The position numbers and the translations under genes were made by a program. A model generated the notes under the pieces. The model did no database searches. It was given only the letters and a program-made list of their open reading frames with translations, and had not been told where the DNA came from. A DNA stretch of 64,000 nt from positions 3,947,501 to 4,011,500 of the forward strand of contig NZ_LR027880.1 in NCBI RefSeq assembly GCF_900537995.1, in the 5' to 3' direction. Source of the stretch: Roseburia intestinalis L1-82 (GTDB lineage Bacteria; Bacillota; Clostridia; Lachnospirales; Lachnospiraceae). How positions within the stretch are numbered: position 1 is the stretch's first letter; each line of letters begins with the position of its first letter. This document shows positions 52,422-60,127 of this stretch, one piece after another.

Positions 52422-53414
52422 TTAATGTTCTTTTACATCCTTTAACCGTCTTGCAATCTCATCTACAGACAGCCATTCTGTATTTTTTCCCGAACTATAT
52501 TCAAATCCTGATTCAACTTTCTTTCCGCCCGGCTGTATTTTTGAATTATCCCACCAGTCAAAATGTGGATATACAATAAAATGTTTATCATATTCATAAG
52601 TCATCATGGAATCTTCTCTCGTTACCATAATCTCATGAAGTTTCTCACCCTCACGGATACCAACCTCCGGCATTTCACATCCTGGTAAAATTGCCTGTGC
52701 AAGATCTGTAATCTTAAAAGAAGGGATCTTGGAAATAAAGGTTTCTCCACCTTTTGCCTCTGAAAGTGCCTTAATGACAAGCTGCACGCCCTCGTCAAGA
52801 CTAATCCAGAAGCGTGTCATACGGTAATCAGTAATCGGAAGCTCTTTTCCACCGTTTGCTACGATATTGCGAAAAAATGGAATAACAGAGCCACGGCTTC
52901 CAGCAACGTTTCCATAACGTACAATTGAAAAACATACATCCTTCGTTCCCGCGTATGCATTTGCTGCAATAAACAGCTTATCAGAAACAAGTTTTGTACC
53001 CCCGTAAAGGTTAATAGGGTTTACTGCCTTGTCCGTAGACAATGCAACTACTCGCTTCACACCACAGTCAAGTGCTGCATCCACGATATTCATTGCACCG
53101 TCAATATTGGTTTTCACAGCTTCCATCGGATTGTATTCACAGGCTGGAACCTGTTTTAATGCAGCTGCATGAACCACATAATCCACGCCGTCAAAAGCTC
53201 TGTATAATCTTTCTTTATCACGAACATCGCCAATAAAAAATCTCAGCTTATCACCATATTTTTTGAATTTATTCGCCATGATGAACTGTTTATATTCATC
53301 TCTGGAATAAATAATAATTTTCTTCGGATCATAATTTTCTAAAACATACGTTACAAACTGGTTTCCGAAAGAACCTGTTCCCCCTGTTACAAGGATTGTC
53401 TTTCCATTTAACAT
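52422..53414 (-). CDS. pseB: UDP-N-acetylglucosamine 4,6-dehydratase (inverting)
   Basis: First step of pseudaminic acid synthesis. The 330-residue SDR has V-T-G-G-T-G-S-F-G at the N-terminus and, in place of the ordinary S-Y-K triad, the PseB/FlaA1 form L-S-T-D-K-A-V (Asp-Lys) followed by Y-G-G-T-K with the Tyr. H-A-A-A-L-K-Q-V-P-A-C-E-Y-N-P is a PseB block. AGGAGG lies ahead of the ATG. Promoter evidence is weak: a TTCGATAT at 53467-53474 has no good -35. It leads the run pseB-pseA-hisH-hisF-(GNAT-GT2). Confidence 0.92.
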   Translation of the reverse strand: MLNGKTILVTGGTGSFGNQFVTYVLENYDPKKIIIYSRDEYKQFIMANKFKKYGDKLRFFIGDVRDKERLYRAFDGVDYVVHAAALKQVPACEYNPMEAVKTNIDGAMNIVDAALDCGVKRVVALSTDKAVNPINLYGGTKLVSDKLFIAANAYAGTKDVCFSIVRYGNVAGSRGSVIPFFRNIVANGGKELPITDYRMTRFWISLDEGVQLVIKALSEAKGGETFISKIPSFKITDLAQAILPGCEMPEVGIREGEKLHEIMVTREDSMMTYEYDKHFIVYPHFDWWDNSKIQPGGKKVESGFEYSSGKNTEWLSVDEIARRLKDVKEH

Positions 53415-53513
53415 ATTTTAAGCCTCCTGCTTTCTCTTACAGCATCCTGCTGTCATGATATTATTTATATCGAACTTTTCACCTATAATCATAACCTTTT
53501 AGGTAGAAATGCT

Positions 53514-53541
53514 TTGTTTATTAGTATATAATAACTATATT
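53514..53541 (+). promoter_or_regulatory. Possible sigma-A promoter of the two plus-strand CgeB-type genes
   Basis: Plus strand TTGTTT (53514-53519), 16-base spacer, TATATT (53536-53541), about 35 bases ahead of the start at 53577. It is a moderate match in AT-rich DNA. Confidence 0.4.
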
Positions 53542-53576
53542 CAATTTGCAAACAGACAGGATTAAAGGAATTTTTC

Positions 53577-54761
53577 ATGAAAATATTATTTTACCGCTAT
53601 GGAAGCATATGTGAACCAGATATTATCGATGGATTCTGCGAACTTGGAAATGAAGTTGTCACAATCACAGAGGAAATTTACAACAAAAAGTTACTTCCCT
53701 CTGAAGGTGTTGCACTTTTAAATGAAGCACTTCAAAAGGCAAGCTATGATTTTGTTTTCAGCATCAACTTCTACCCTTTTATCTCAGAAGTCTGCAACAT
53801 TTTTCAGATTCGCTATCTCTGCTGGACCGTGGACAGTCCGGTCATGGAACTTTATTCCGATTCCATCCGCAATCCGTGGAATCGGATTTTTCTCTTTGAC
53901 CGCGCGCAGTATAACGAATTTTCCCGCTACAACCCTTCCTGCATTTTTCATCTGCCGCTGGCAAGCAATCCAACGCGCTGGAAAAAAGTGATATCTTCTG
54001 CCACGGATGATGATATTTCCCGTTTTTCCGGTGATATCTCGTTTGTGGGTTCACTCTATACTGAAAAATGTCCCTATGACCGTCTAAAAAAAGAACCAGG
54101 ATACCTTACTGGTTATCTGGAAGGCATTATGGCAGCCCAGTTAAAGGTCTACGGTTATAATTTTCTTGAGGAAATCCTGCCGGATTCCATCGTAGAAGAG
54201 TTTCGTAATTCTCTAGAAGGTTTTTATACTCCGCCGACCGGCTTCCGCCGGAATGACCGCGCCACAATGGCGCAGTTATACCTTGGTGCAAAGGTGACTG
54301 CTATGGAGCGGCTCTGGTTAATGCAGACGCTTGGCTCCAAATATTCCGTAAACTTATACACCGCAAGCGACACGACCGGACTTTCTGTCCACAACTGTGG
54401 ACTTGCAAAAACACTGACAGAAATGCCGCTTATTTTCCACTTCAGCAAGATTAATCTAAACCCTACTGCCAAGTCCATCCAGACAGGACTGCCATTACGC
54501 CTGTTTGATGTGCTCGCCTGCGAAGGTTTTTTGCTGACGAATTATCAGTCGGAACTAACGGATTATTTTACTCCGGGACAAGAGTTGGAATGTTATACCG
54601 GAGAAGATGATTTACTCTCTAAGACAGAATATTACCTGACACACGAAAACGACCGAAAAGAAATTGCACACAACGGTTATCTTGCTCTCGAAAAATACCA
54701 TAATTATCCGGAGCGTCTGCTGCAAATGATATCTCTGGCTTATGGATTAGATGCGATTTAG
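53577..54761 (+). CDS. CgeB-type glycosyltransferase (DUF3880 + GT1-like), copy 3
   Basis: A 394-residue paralogue of the 4.0 and 35.4 kb proteins, here on the plus strand. N-terminal half: Y-L-C-W-T-V-D-S-P and F-L-F-D-R-A-Q. C-terminal half: S-K-I-N-L-N-P-T-A-K then T-G-L-P-L-R-L-F-D-V-L-A-C-E-G-F-L-L-T-N-Y-Q, with Ala-Cys-Glu in place of the Gly-rich G-x-G-G seen in the other copies. AAAGGA precedes the ATG. It runs in tandem with copy 4, 11 bases downstream. Confidence 0.8.
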   Translation: MKILFYRYGSICEPDIIDGFCELGNEVVTITEEIYNKKLLPSEGVALLNEALQKASYDFVFSINFYPFISEVCNIFQIRYLCWTVDSPVMELYSDSIRNPWNRIFLFDRAQYNEFSRYNPSCIFHLPLASNPTRWKKVISSATDDDISRFSGDISFVGSLYTEKCPYDRLKKEPGYLTGYLEGIMAAQLKVYGYNFLEEILPDSIVEEFRNSLEGFYTPPTGFRRNDRATMAQLYLGAKVTAMERLWLMQTLGSKYSVNLYTASDTTGLSVHNCGLAKTLTEMPLIFHFSKINLNPTAKSIQTGLPLRLFDVLACEGFLLTNYQSELTDYFTPGQELECYTGEDDLLSKTEYYLTHENDRKEIAHNGYLALEKYHNYPERLLQMISLAYGLDAI

Positions 54762-54772
54762 AAAGGCTACTT

Positions 54773-55936
54773 ATGAAAATATTATTTCTTGACTCCCCTG
54801 CTTTTGCTAAACAGGATATGATTGATGCGTTTGAAGCGAATCAGATTACCTGTGACCTTTTTTACCACAAAGATTATAAAGAACGGCACAGCAAAGAATT
54901 TGAAGAAGCATTTGCTGCTGCACTTACAAATGCATCCTATGCGTTTGTATTTTCTTTTAATTATTCCCCGATTCTTTCTGCATGCTGTCAGAACCACAAC
55001 ATCAAATATGTCTCCTATATCTATGACAGCCCATTAGTTGCTCTTTATTCCTATACCTTGATCAATTCATGCAACTACGTTTTTCTGTTTGATAAGTCAG
55101 TTTACCTTACCTTCAAAAATGCTGGTATTGATACCGTATATTATCTTCCACTTGCAGCAAATGTATCCCGTCTCTCTGCCATGGTCTGCCCGGATGCACT
55201 GACAGAAAAGCTCTCCGCCGACGCTTCTTTTGTAGGTTCACTATACAACGAAGATCACAATTTTTTTGACCGGTTAGAAACTATCTCTGACTTTACCCGC
55301 GGCTACCTGGATGCCATCATGCACGCACAACAGAATGTCTATGGCAGTTTTTTTCTGGAAGATCTGCTGACTCCGGACATTATTGCCGATTTACAGAAAG
55401 CAGCACCTTATACTCCAATGTCAGACGGCACTGAATCTGCCGCCTATGTATATGCAAATTATTTTCTTTGCCGAAAGATTACTGCGCGAGAAAGACTCTC
55501 CCTGTTAAAGCAGGCTTCTGATCGTTTTTCGTTAAAGTTATACACGCATAACCCAGTTCCCGAACTTCCCCATGCACAGTTTATGGGACCTGTGGACTGG
55601 TATTCCACAATGCCACTTATCTTCAGACATAGCCGTATCAACTTAAATATAAGCTTAAAAAGCATTCACACCGGCATCCCGCTTCGCTGTATGGACATTT
55701 TAGGAAGCGGCGGCTTTCTGCTTACGAACTATCAGGAAGATTTACTTGATTTATTCGTTCCAGAAGAAGATTTTGTTTTCTATGAGAGTGAGGAGGATTT
55801 TATCCGGAAAATCGATTATTATCTCTCCCACGAAAAAGAACGCCAGCAAATTGCTGCAAATGCACTCGGCAAAATGGCAGAACGCCATACGTTCTGCCAT
55901 CGTGTAACATCAATCCTTCAGATTTTGTCTGACTAA
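54773..55936 (+). CDS. CgeB-type glycosyltransferase (DUF3880 + GT1-like), copy 4
   Basis: A 387-residue tandem partner of copy 3. It has Y-V-S-Y-I-Y-D-S-P and F-L-F-D-K-S in the N-terminal half, and S-R-I-N-L-N-I-S-L-K then T-G-I-P-L-R-C-M-D-I-L-G-S-G-G-F-L in the C-terminal half. AAAGG precedes the ATG. The C-terminus overlaps the convergent MAF gene by 4 bases. The two copies are well diverged, so the duplication is old. Confidence 0.8.
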   Translation: MKILFLDSPAFAKQDMIDAFEANQITCDLFYHKDYKERHSKEFEEAFAAALTNASYAFVFSFNYSPILSACCQNHNIKYVSYIYDSPLVALYSYTLINSCNYVFLFDKSVYLTFKNAGIDTVYYLPLAANVSRLSAMVCPDALTEKLSADASFVGSLYNEDHNFFDRLETISDFTRGYLDAIMHAQQNVYGSFFLEDLLTPDIIADLQKAAPYTPMSDGTESAAYVYANYFLCRKITARERLSLLKQASDRFSLKLYTHNPVPELPHAQFMGPVDWYSTMPLIFRHSRINLNISLKSIHTGIPLRCMDILGSGGFLLTNYQEDLLDLFVPEEDFVFYESEEDFIRKIDYYLSHEKERQQIAANALGKMAERHTFCHRVTSILQILSD

Positions 55937-57777
55937 TCTTTCATAATGTAGTCCTCAATATCTTCTCTTAGTAATGGAATCGCCTTCTGATACCCCCTTA
56001 ATAATTCCGTACTCTTCTGTACAAGGTCTTTCGGTTCTAAATTTTCCTGAAAGACCTCGTCGCCCATCTGATATTCTGCCTCCTGCGCATATAAAACGAC
56101 CAGCTCCTGAACAGGCATTTCCCTTAATTTTTCATTCAGTTCAAGCAGTTCCCTTAACTGCATCGCCTCATCATGCTTTCCCTGTGTGGAGTTTTGCATC
56201 TGTTCCAAGAGGTCTTCCTGCTTCACAATAACCACTTTAATGATTTCTTCAAACTTTTCAAGTTCTTTCTTCACTTCCTTTAGTTGAAGCAACATTTTTT
56301 TCTGCTGATTCTCCGAAAACGGACATTCTATTTTCTGTATCGTTCCGTAAATATCAATTTCATCTTTACACCATTCTTCTATGGTCTCTCTCAATGTTCG
56401 ATTTTGTGCACCTACTATATTGGCTCCGCCTTCCGTCGCATTTACAATCTGATATTTTCCTTCATTTGTCATAAAGAGTTTTTCAAACCATCGTTTGTAA
56501 CACCACATTTGAAAATCTGTCTTAAGTATCTTTCCATCAATACCTTCTACATCCATAAGTGTACGACTCTGGATATATTCATCGTTATCACCAAACGCTT
56601 TCTCTATTCCTTCCGTATGCGATATACCATTCGTAAATGCCATGTCCTGTCCAACTAATATTATTTTCCGAAATCCAAGATATGACGCAATCTGAAACGC
56701 TTCTGAAGTAACTGAACCACCTACAGACAGTATTGGAAACATATAGCCAAGTTCTTCACTCATCCTCTGGTTCCATTTTCCCCAATAATATCCATTGTAA
56801 AAAATTTTTCCTGCAAACTGTCTTATAACGTCTGGACGTGTAATTCTAGAACATGACCAGAGCAAACCATCCAAATTCAAATTCTCGAAAAATCGATCCG
56901 GGGACTCTGGATCAATAGTACAAACCATATCCGGTCTAATTCCGTTTCTCAATACAGTCCGAAGTGCTGCATCAACCACAATTATAAATGACTTTCCCTG
57001 TGCTCTTTTTAATTCCCCTACATTTTTATCCAATGACGGTCCCGCAGAAACAATAATTGCCGGTATATTCTTAAGTTCAAATTTCTCCAATTTCTGATTT
57101 ACTTGTTCCAAATTACATTGACCAATCATTTTTTTCATATGAAACAGCACATGACGTGGAATCATCCTGTTAAATCCGAGGTGTGTACTTTTGTTTACAA
57201 TTTCATTTTGTATTTTCTCAATAACACTATCTATAAACTTTTTACATCCATCTGCATAACGCACATCATATCCAGGTAAAATGCAAAAATCAATTAATTT
57301 CATTTTTGTATATTCAATCACACCAGAAAGAATATTTTCTACCTCTCCTTCTGCAACCTCAGGGAAATAAAAATCCAGTGTCTGATTCTGAATCAAATCT
57401 TCTATGTCAAAATAATGACAAACCACTCCAAAAACCACTAAATCAGGTACGCAGATAATAATCCTATTTGTGTCTCCGCAGCACTCTATCAGTCTTCTTA
57501 CATGCCTTCCATCTCCAAAACCAAAAACAAAATAGGTTCCATACAACCTTATCGGATAACGTTCCCAATAAATGTCTGCCGCCTCTTCAGGGTTCAGACG
57601 GCTATTCAGATACCATTCATAATTATCAATGCATACAGCCACTATTTCCGATCCATTAGAAGCCGTCTTCACACTGATCCATTGATTTGCCTCATTCCAG
57701 TCAATATTTGTGACAGCACCCGCAATTTTCTCATTTTTCTTCTTTAATGCTGCAATATTTTTCTCAAAAATTCCCAT
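55933..57777 (-). CDS. MAF-type flagellin glycosyltransferase
   Basis: Motility-associated factor family, which transfers nonulosonic acids such as pseudaminic acid to flagellin Ser/Thr in other bacteria. From the ATG at 57775-57777 (GGAG seven bases ahead) a 614-residue protein, the usual MAF size. The MptE-like core has I-V-S-A-G-P-S-L-D-K-N (about residues 240-250), C-T-I-D-P-E-S, and L-S-V-G-G-S-V-T-S-E-A then L-V-G-Q-D-M-A. The C-terminal 120 residues are helical. It lies two genes downstream of the main flagellin, with the CMP-Pse pathway elsewhere in the window. Confidence 0.88.
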   Translation of the reverse strand: MGIFEKNIAALKKKNEKIAGAVTNIDWNEANQWISVKTASNGSEIVAVCIDNYEWYLNSRLNPEEAADIYWERYPIRLYGTYFVFGFGDGRHVRRLIECCGDTNRIIICVPDLVVFGVVCHYFDIEDLIQNQTLDFYFPEVAEGEVENILSGVIEYTKMKLIDFCILPGYDVRYADGCKKFIDSVIEKIQNEIVNKSTHLGFNRMIPRHVLFHMKKMIGQCNLEQVNQKLEKFELKNIPAIIVSAGPSLDKNVGELKRAQGKSFIIVVDAALRTVLRNGIRPDMVCTIDPESPDRFFENLNLDGLLWSCSRITRPDVIRQFAGKIFYNGYYWGKWNQRMSEELGYMFPILSVGGSVTSEAFQIASYLGFRKIILVGQDMAFTNGISHTEGIEKAFGDNDEYIQSRTLMDVEGIDGKILKTDFQMWCYKRWFEKLFMTNEGKYQIVNATEGGANIVGAQNRTLRETIEEWCKDEIDIYGTIQKIECPFSENQQKKMLLQLKEVKKELEKFEEIIKVVIVKQEDLLEQMQNSTQGKHDEAMQLRELLELNEKLREMPVQELVVLYAQEAEYQMGDEVFQENLEPKDLVQKSTELLRGYQKAIPLLREDIEDYIMKD

Positions 57778-57789
57778 ATACAAACTCCA

Positions 57790-58071
57790 CTACTCTTCGC
57801 CATAATAAAACGATACAAATAAAACCGCCTTTTCCATCAGGCAATCTGCCATCCCATACATATCCTGTTTCTCATATGCTTTCAGCAACTCCTGTATCAT
57901 TACAACCGCAAAATTTCCAACCAGCTGCAGTTGATCTTGCGATAACGTTTGTATCATATCCTGAAAAATGTTTAATAATTCTGATATCCGTCCAATTGCT
58001 ACATGCTCATTATTTTGATATAACATCATACAAACGGCATCTATCTCTGCTAGTAATTCTTCTTTGTTCAT
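57790..58071 (-). CDS. Small helical protein between flagellin and MAF
   Basis: A 93-residue, all-helical acidic protein (start at 58069-58071, GGGGAAAAAG ahead; an upstream in-frame ATG at 58083 is weaker). It has N-terminal L-L-A-E-I-D-A-V-C-M-M-L, a central I-S-E-L-L-N-I-F-Q-D-M, and an aromatic C-terminus. No family is recognised. The place between flagellin and MAF suggests a flagellin- or MAF-partner chaperone. Its end pattern (M-A-D-C-L-M-E-K-A) echoes the helical protein at 37.3 kb. Confidence 0.65.
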   Translation of the reverse strand: MNKEELLAEIDAVCMMLYQNNEHVAIGRISELLNIFQDMIQTLSQDQLQLVGNFAVVMIQELLKAYEKQDMYGMADCLMEKAVLFVSFYYGEE

Positions 58072-58118
58072 CTTTTTCCCCAAATTATTTTTTCACAATA
58101 CTTCTATATTATATAGAA

Positions 58119-58150
58119 AAAAAGCCGACAGCTTTTACTGTCGGCTTTTT
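58119..58150 (-). terminator. Rho-independent terminator of the main flagellin
   Basis: AAAAAGCCGACAG (58119-58131) and CTGTCGGCTTTTT (58138-58150) form a perfect 13-bp stem around a 6-base loop. A- and T-runs at each side let it work in both directions. It lies 31 bases after the flagellin stop. Confidence 0.92.
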
Positions 58151-58181
58151 AATTATGTAGTATACGCTACACTCTGTCAGA

Positions 58182-59000
58182 TTACTGTAACAGAGAAAGT
58201 ACACCCTGAGTAGACTGGTTAGCCTGAGCAAGCATAGACTGTCCTGCCTGAGCAAGAATATTGTTCTTGCTGTAAGTAACCATCTCTTCAGCCATATCTG
58301 TATCACGGATACGAGATTCAGCAGACTGAGTATTCTCAGAAATGTTGTCCAAGTTGGAGATTGTATGCTCCAGACGATTCTGAAGAGCTCCTAAGTAAGA
58401 ACGCTGTGTAGAAATTGCAGAAATAGCACCCTGAATATTGGACATTGCTTCACCTGCTGCACTGAAAGTGTTAACCTTTACTAAGTTAGCAGATACATTT
58501 AAGCTACCAGCAGACATACTGTCGATAGAAACAGTAATTCTCTGTCCACAGATAGAACCAACCTGAAGGTTTTTATTTGCGAATGTACCATCGATGAGGT
58601 TCTGAGTATTGAACTGAGTTGTAGAAGAGATTCTGTTAATCTCAGATGTTAACTGGTTGATCTCATCCTGAATAGCTCCTCTATCAGCAGTTGTATTGGT
58701 ATCGTTAGCAGCCTGAGTAGCTAACTCATTCATACGCTGTAAGATAGAATGTGTCTCAGATAATGCACCCTCAGCAACCTGGATTAAGGAAATACCATCC
58801 TGTGCGTTGTCAGAAGCTTTGTTTAATCCACGGATCTGGCTTCTCATCTTCTCAGAAATTGTTAAACCAGCAGCGTCATCACCTGCACGGTTGATTCTGT
58901 AACCAGAAGATAATTTCTCTGAAGATTTTGCCTGTGCGCTTGTTGTAACGCCTAACATTCTGTTCGCATTCATTGCGGTCATATTGTGCTGTACTACCAT
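58182..59000 (-). CDS. fliC: Flagellin (main filament subunit)
   Basis: A 272-residue compact flagellin (hag-like). D0/D1 N-terminus: V-Q-H-N-M-T-A-M-N-A-N-R, S-S-E-K-L-S-S-G-Y-R-I-N, G-D-D-A-A-G-L-T-I-S. The TLR5-facing segment L-Q-R-M-N-E-L-A-T-Q-A-A is well conserved. The C-terminus ends I-L-A-Q-A-G-Q-S-M-L-A-Q-A-N-Q. The variable region is short (about residues 135-190) and rich in Ser/Thr/Asn, a possible glycosylation target. GGAGG lies nine bases ahead of the ATG, with a perfect sigma-28 promoter upstream. Confidence 0.97.
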   Translation of the reverse strand: MVVQHNMTAMNANRMLGVTTSAQAKSSEKLSSGYRINRAGDDAAGLTISEKMRSQIRGLNKASDNAQDGISLIQVAEGALSETHSILQRMNELATQAANDTNTTADRGAIQDEINQLTSEINRISSTTQFNTQNLIDGTFANKNLQVGSICGQRITVSIDSMSAGSLNVSANLVKVNTFSAAGEAMSNIQGAISAISTQRSYLGALQNRLEHTISNLDNISENTQSAESRIRDTDMAEEMVTYSKNNILAQAGQSMLAQANQSTQGVLSLLQ

Positions 59001-59150
59001 AATTCATTTCCTCCTTGAATTTACTGCGGCTTCCATGCCGCATCGTCTTAATTTTGCAGCTTTCCTTCCCGGCCGTACGCTCCATTCTGTTCCACTGCCA
59101 AGTAACTTTTTCAAGTAATGTTCATCATCACTTTGTTTACTTGTATTATA

Positions 59151-59177
59151 TATCGGATGTTCATCCCGATACTTTAT
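59151..59177 (-). promoter_or_regulatory. Sigma-28 promoter of the main flagellin
   Basis: Minus strand TAAA (59174-59177), 16-base spacer, CCGATAT (59151-59157), giving an about 140-base leader before the flagellin. It is among the best two matches in the window to TAAA-N15-16-(G)CCGATAT and is the reference for the other calls. Confidence 0.88.
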
Positions 59178-59220
59178 AGTAAAAAAGAAATTTTTTTCTT
59201 TTTCTATCTCTATTTTTTTC

Positions 59221-59709
59221 CTATTTTTTCTTGTCCGTAAACACCGGCTCGCCATAGTTTGTCTTCATCATATTTTTATAATACTGATTTACAACACGCT
59301 GGCTCTTGCGGACTTCTCTGACCTGTTTATGTACAGATGCAAATTTTTTTGTCATTAAATCTTTATTGCGTGCTTCCTGTACCTGTATGGTTGCACTTTT
59401 ACTGGTTAATTTACGGATATAATCCTGCATCTGCGCTATTTCATCACGATAAAGATCCTGATGATTCTTCAAGTCATCTTTTACCCGGTCAAACAGTTCC
59501 TGAAAACCATCATCCAACAGATCCAGCTGTTCCATCTGCTTTGACTTTTCCTCTACTGTCTTATCAAAATCATCCGGATCTAATGCCGGATTTTCCAATT
59601 CCTCACTCTGCCTGATATTTAATTCCATAATGGCATCTAATATCTCACTCTTTTTTTTCAGGCTCTGTATCATAACCGGAATATATTGGTTTTTCTCCAT
59701 CTTTTCCAT
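59221..59709 (-). CDS. FliT/FlgN-like flagellar export chaperone
   Basis: A 162-residue charged coiled-coil protein placed directly after fliS, 5 bases apart. Long helices (L-K-K-K-S-E-I-L-D-A-I-M-E-L-N, F-Q-E-L-F-D-R-V-K-D-D-L-K) and the size fit FlgN/FliT-type chaperones, which share little primary sequence. An internal ATG at codon 4 (59700) is also possible. The name rests on position and helical character, so it is a modest inference. Confidence 0.65.
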   Translation of the reverse strand: MEKMEKNQYIPVMIQSLKKKSEILDAIMELNIRQSEELENPALDPDDFDKTVEEKSKQMEQLDLLDDGFQELFDRVKDDLKNHQDLYRDEIAQMQDYIRKLTSKSATIQVQEARNKDLMTKKFASVHKQVREVRKSQRVVNQYYKNMMKTNYGEPVFTDKKK

Positions 59710-59713
59710 ATCC

Positions 59714-60094
59714 TTACTGCTGTGTATGTGCCAGCTTCATAACCTGTTTCCAGGTATCACGCATGGTACGAAGATGTTTTAATACTTCTTCCATGATTTC
59801 CTTATCTTTTTTCATGTTTGCTTCCTGTAAGCGCATCATCAGATAATTATATACCTCATCAAAGTCTTTTGCCACCGGATATTTATGATTTAATGTACTC
59901 TGGAACTCTTCTATAATGTGCTCTACTTTCATAATATTGTCATGTGCTTTTTGAATATCTTTTGCTTCGATCGCTTCAATCGCGATATTTGCAAACTTTA
60001 TCGCTCCCTCATAAAGCATCAGCGTCAGTTCCGCCGGTGATGCAGTCATAACTTTGTTGTTTGCATACGCTGCGTATCCTTTGTTAGCCAGCAT
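59714..60094 (-). CDS. fliS: Flagellar export chaperone FliS
   Basis: Flagellin-specific chaperone of the flagellar type III secretion system, 126 residues as usual. Typical: A-Y-A-N-N-K-V-M-T-A-S-P-A-E-L-T-L-M-L-Y-E (about residues 9-29), G-A-I-K-F-A, and a C-terminal helix with R-D-T-W-K-Q-V-M. GGAGGA lies ahead of the ATG. An IS5-type element is inserted 33 bases upstream and separates fliS from fliD, so transcription from the fliD side would have to pass through the IS. Confidence 0.95.
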   Translation of the reverse strand: MLANKGYAAYANNKVMTASPAELTLMLYEGAIKFANIAIEAIEAKDIQKAHDNIMKVEHIIEEFQSTLNHKYPVAKDFDEVYNYLMMRLQEANMKKDKEIMEEVLKHLRTMRDTWKQVMKLAHTQQ

Positions 60095-60127
60095 AAATCA
60101 TTTCCTCCATGTATTATATAATTTTAG

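Noticed and set aside
53467..53474. TTCGATAT ahead of pseB as a sigma-28 promoter
   Set aside because: The -10 match is fair but the -35 position reads TATG/TTAT, so it is kept only as a remark in the pseB entry.
59004..59255. Minus-strand open frame in the flagellin leader
   Set aside because: It is lysine/arginine-rich random-looking sequence spanning the sigma-28 promoter and untranslated leader.
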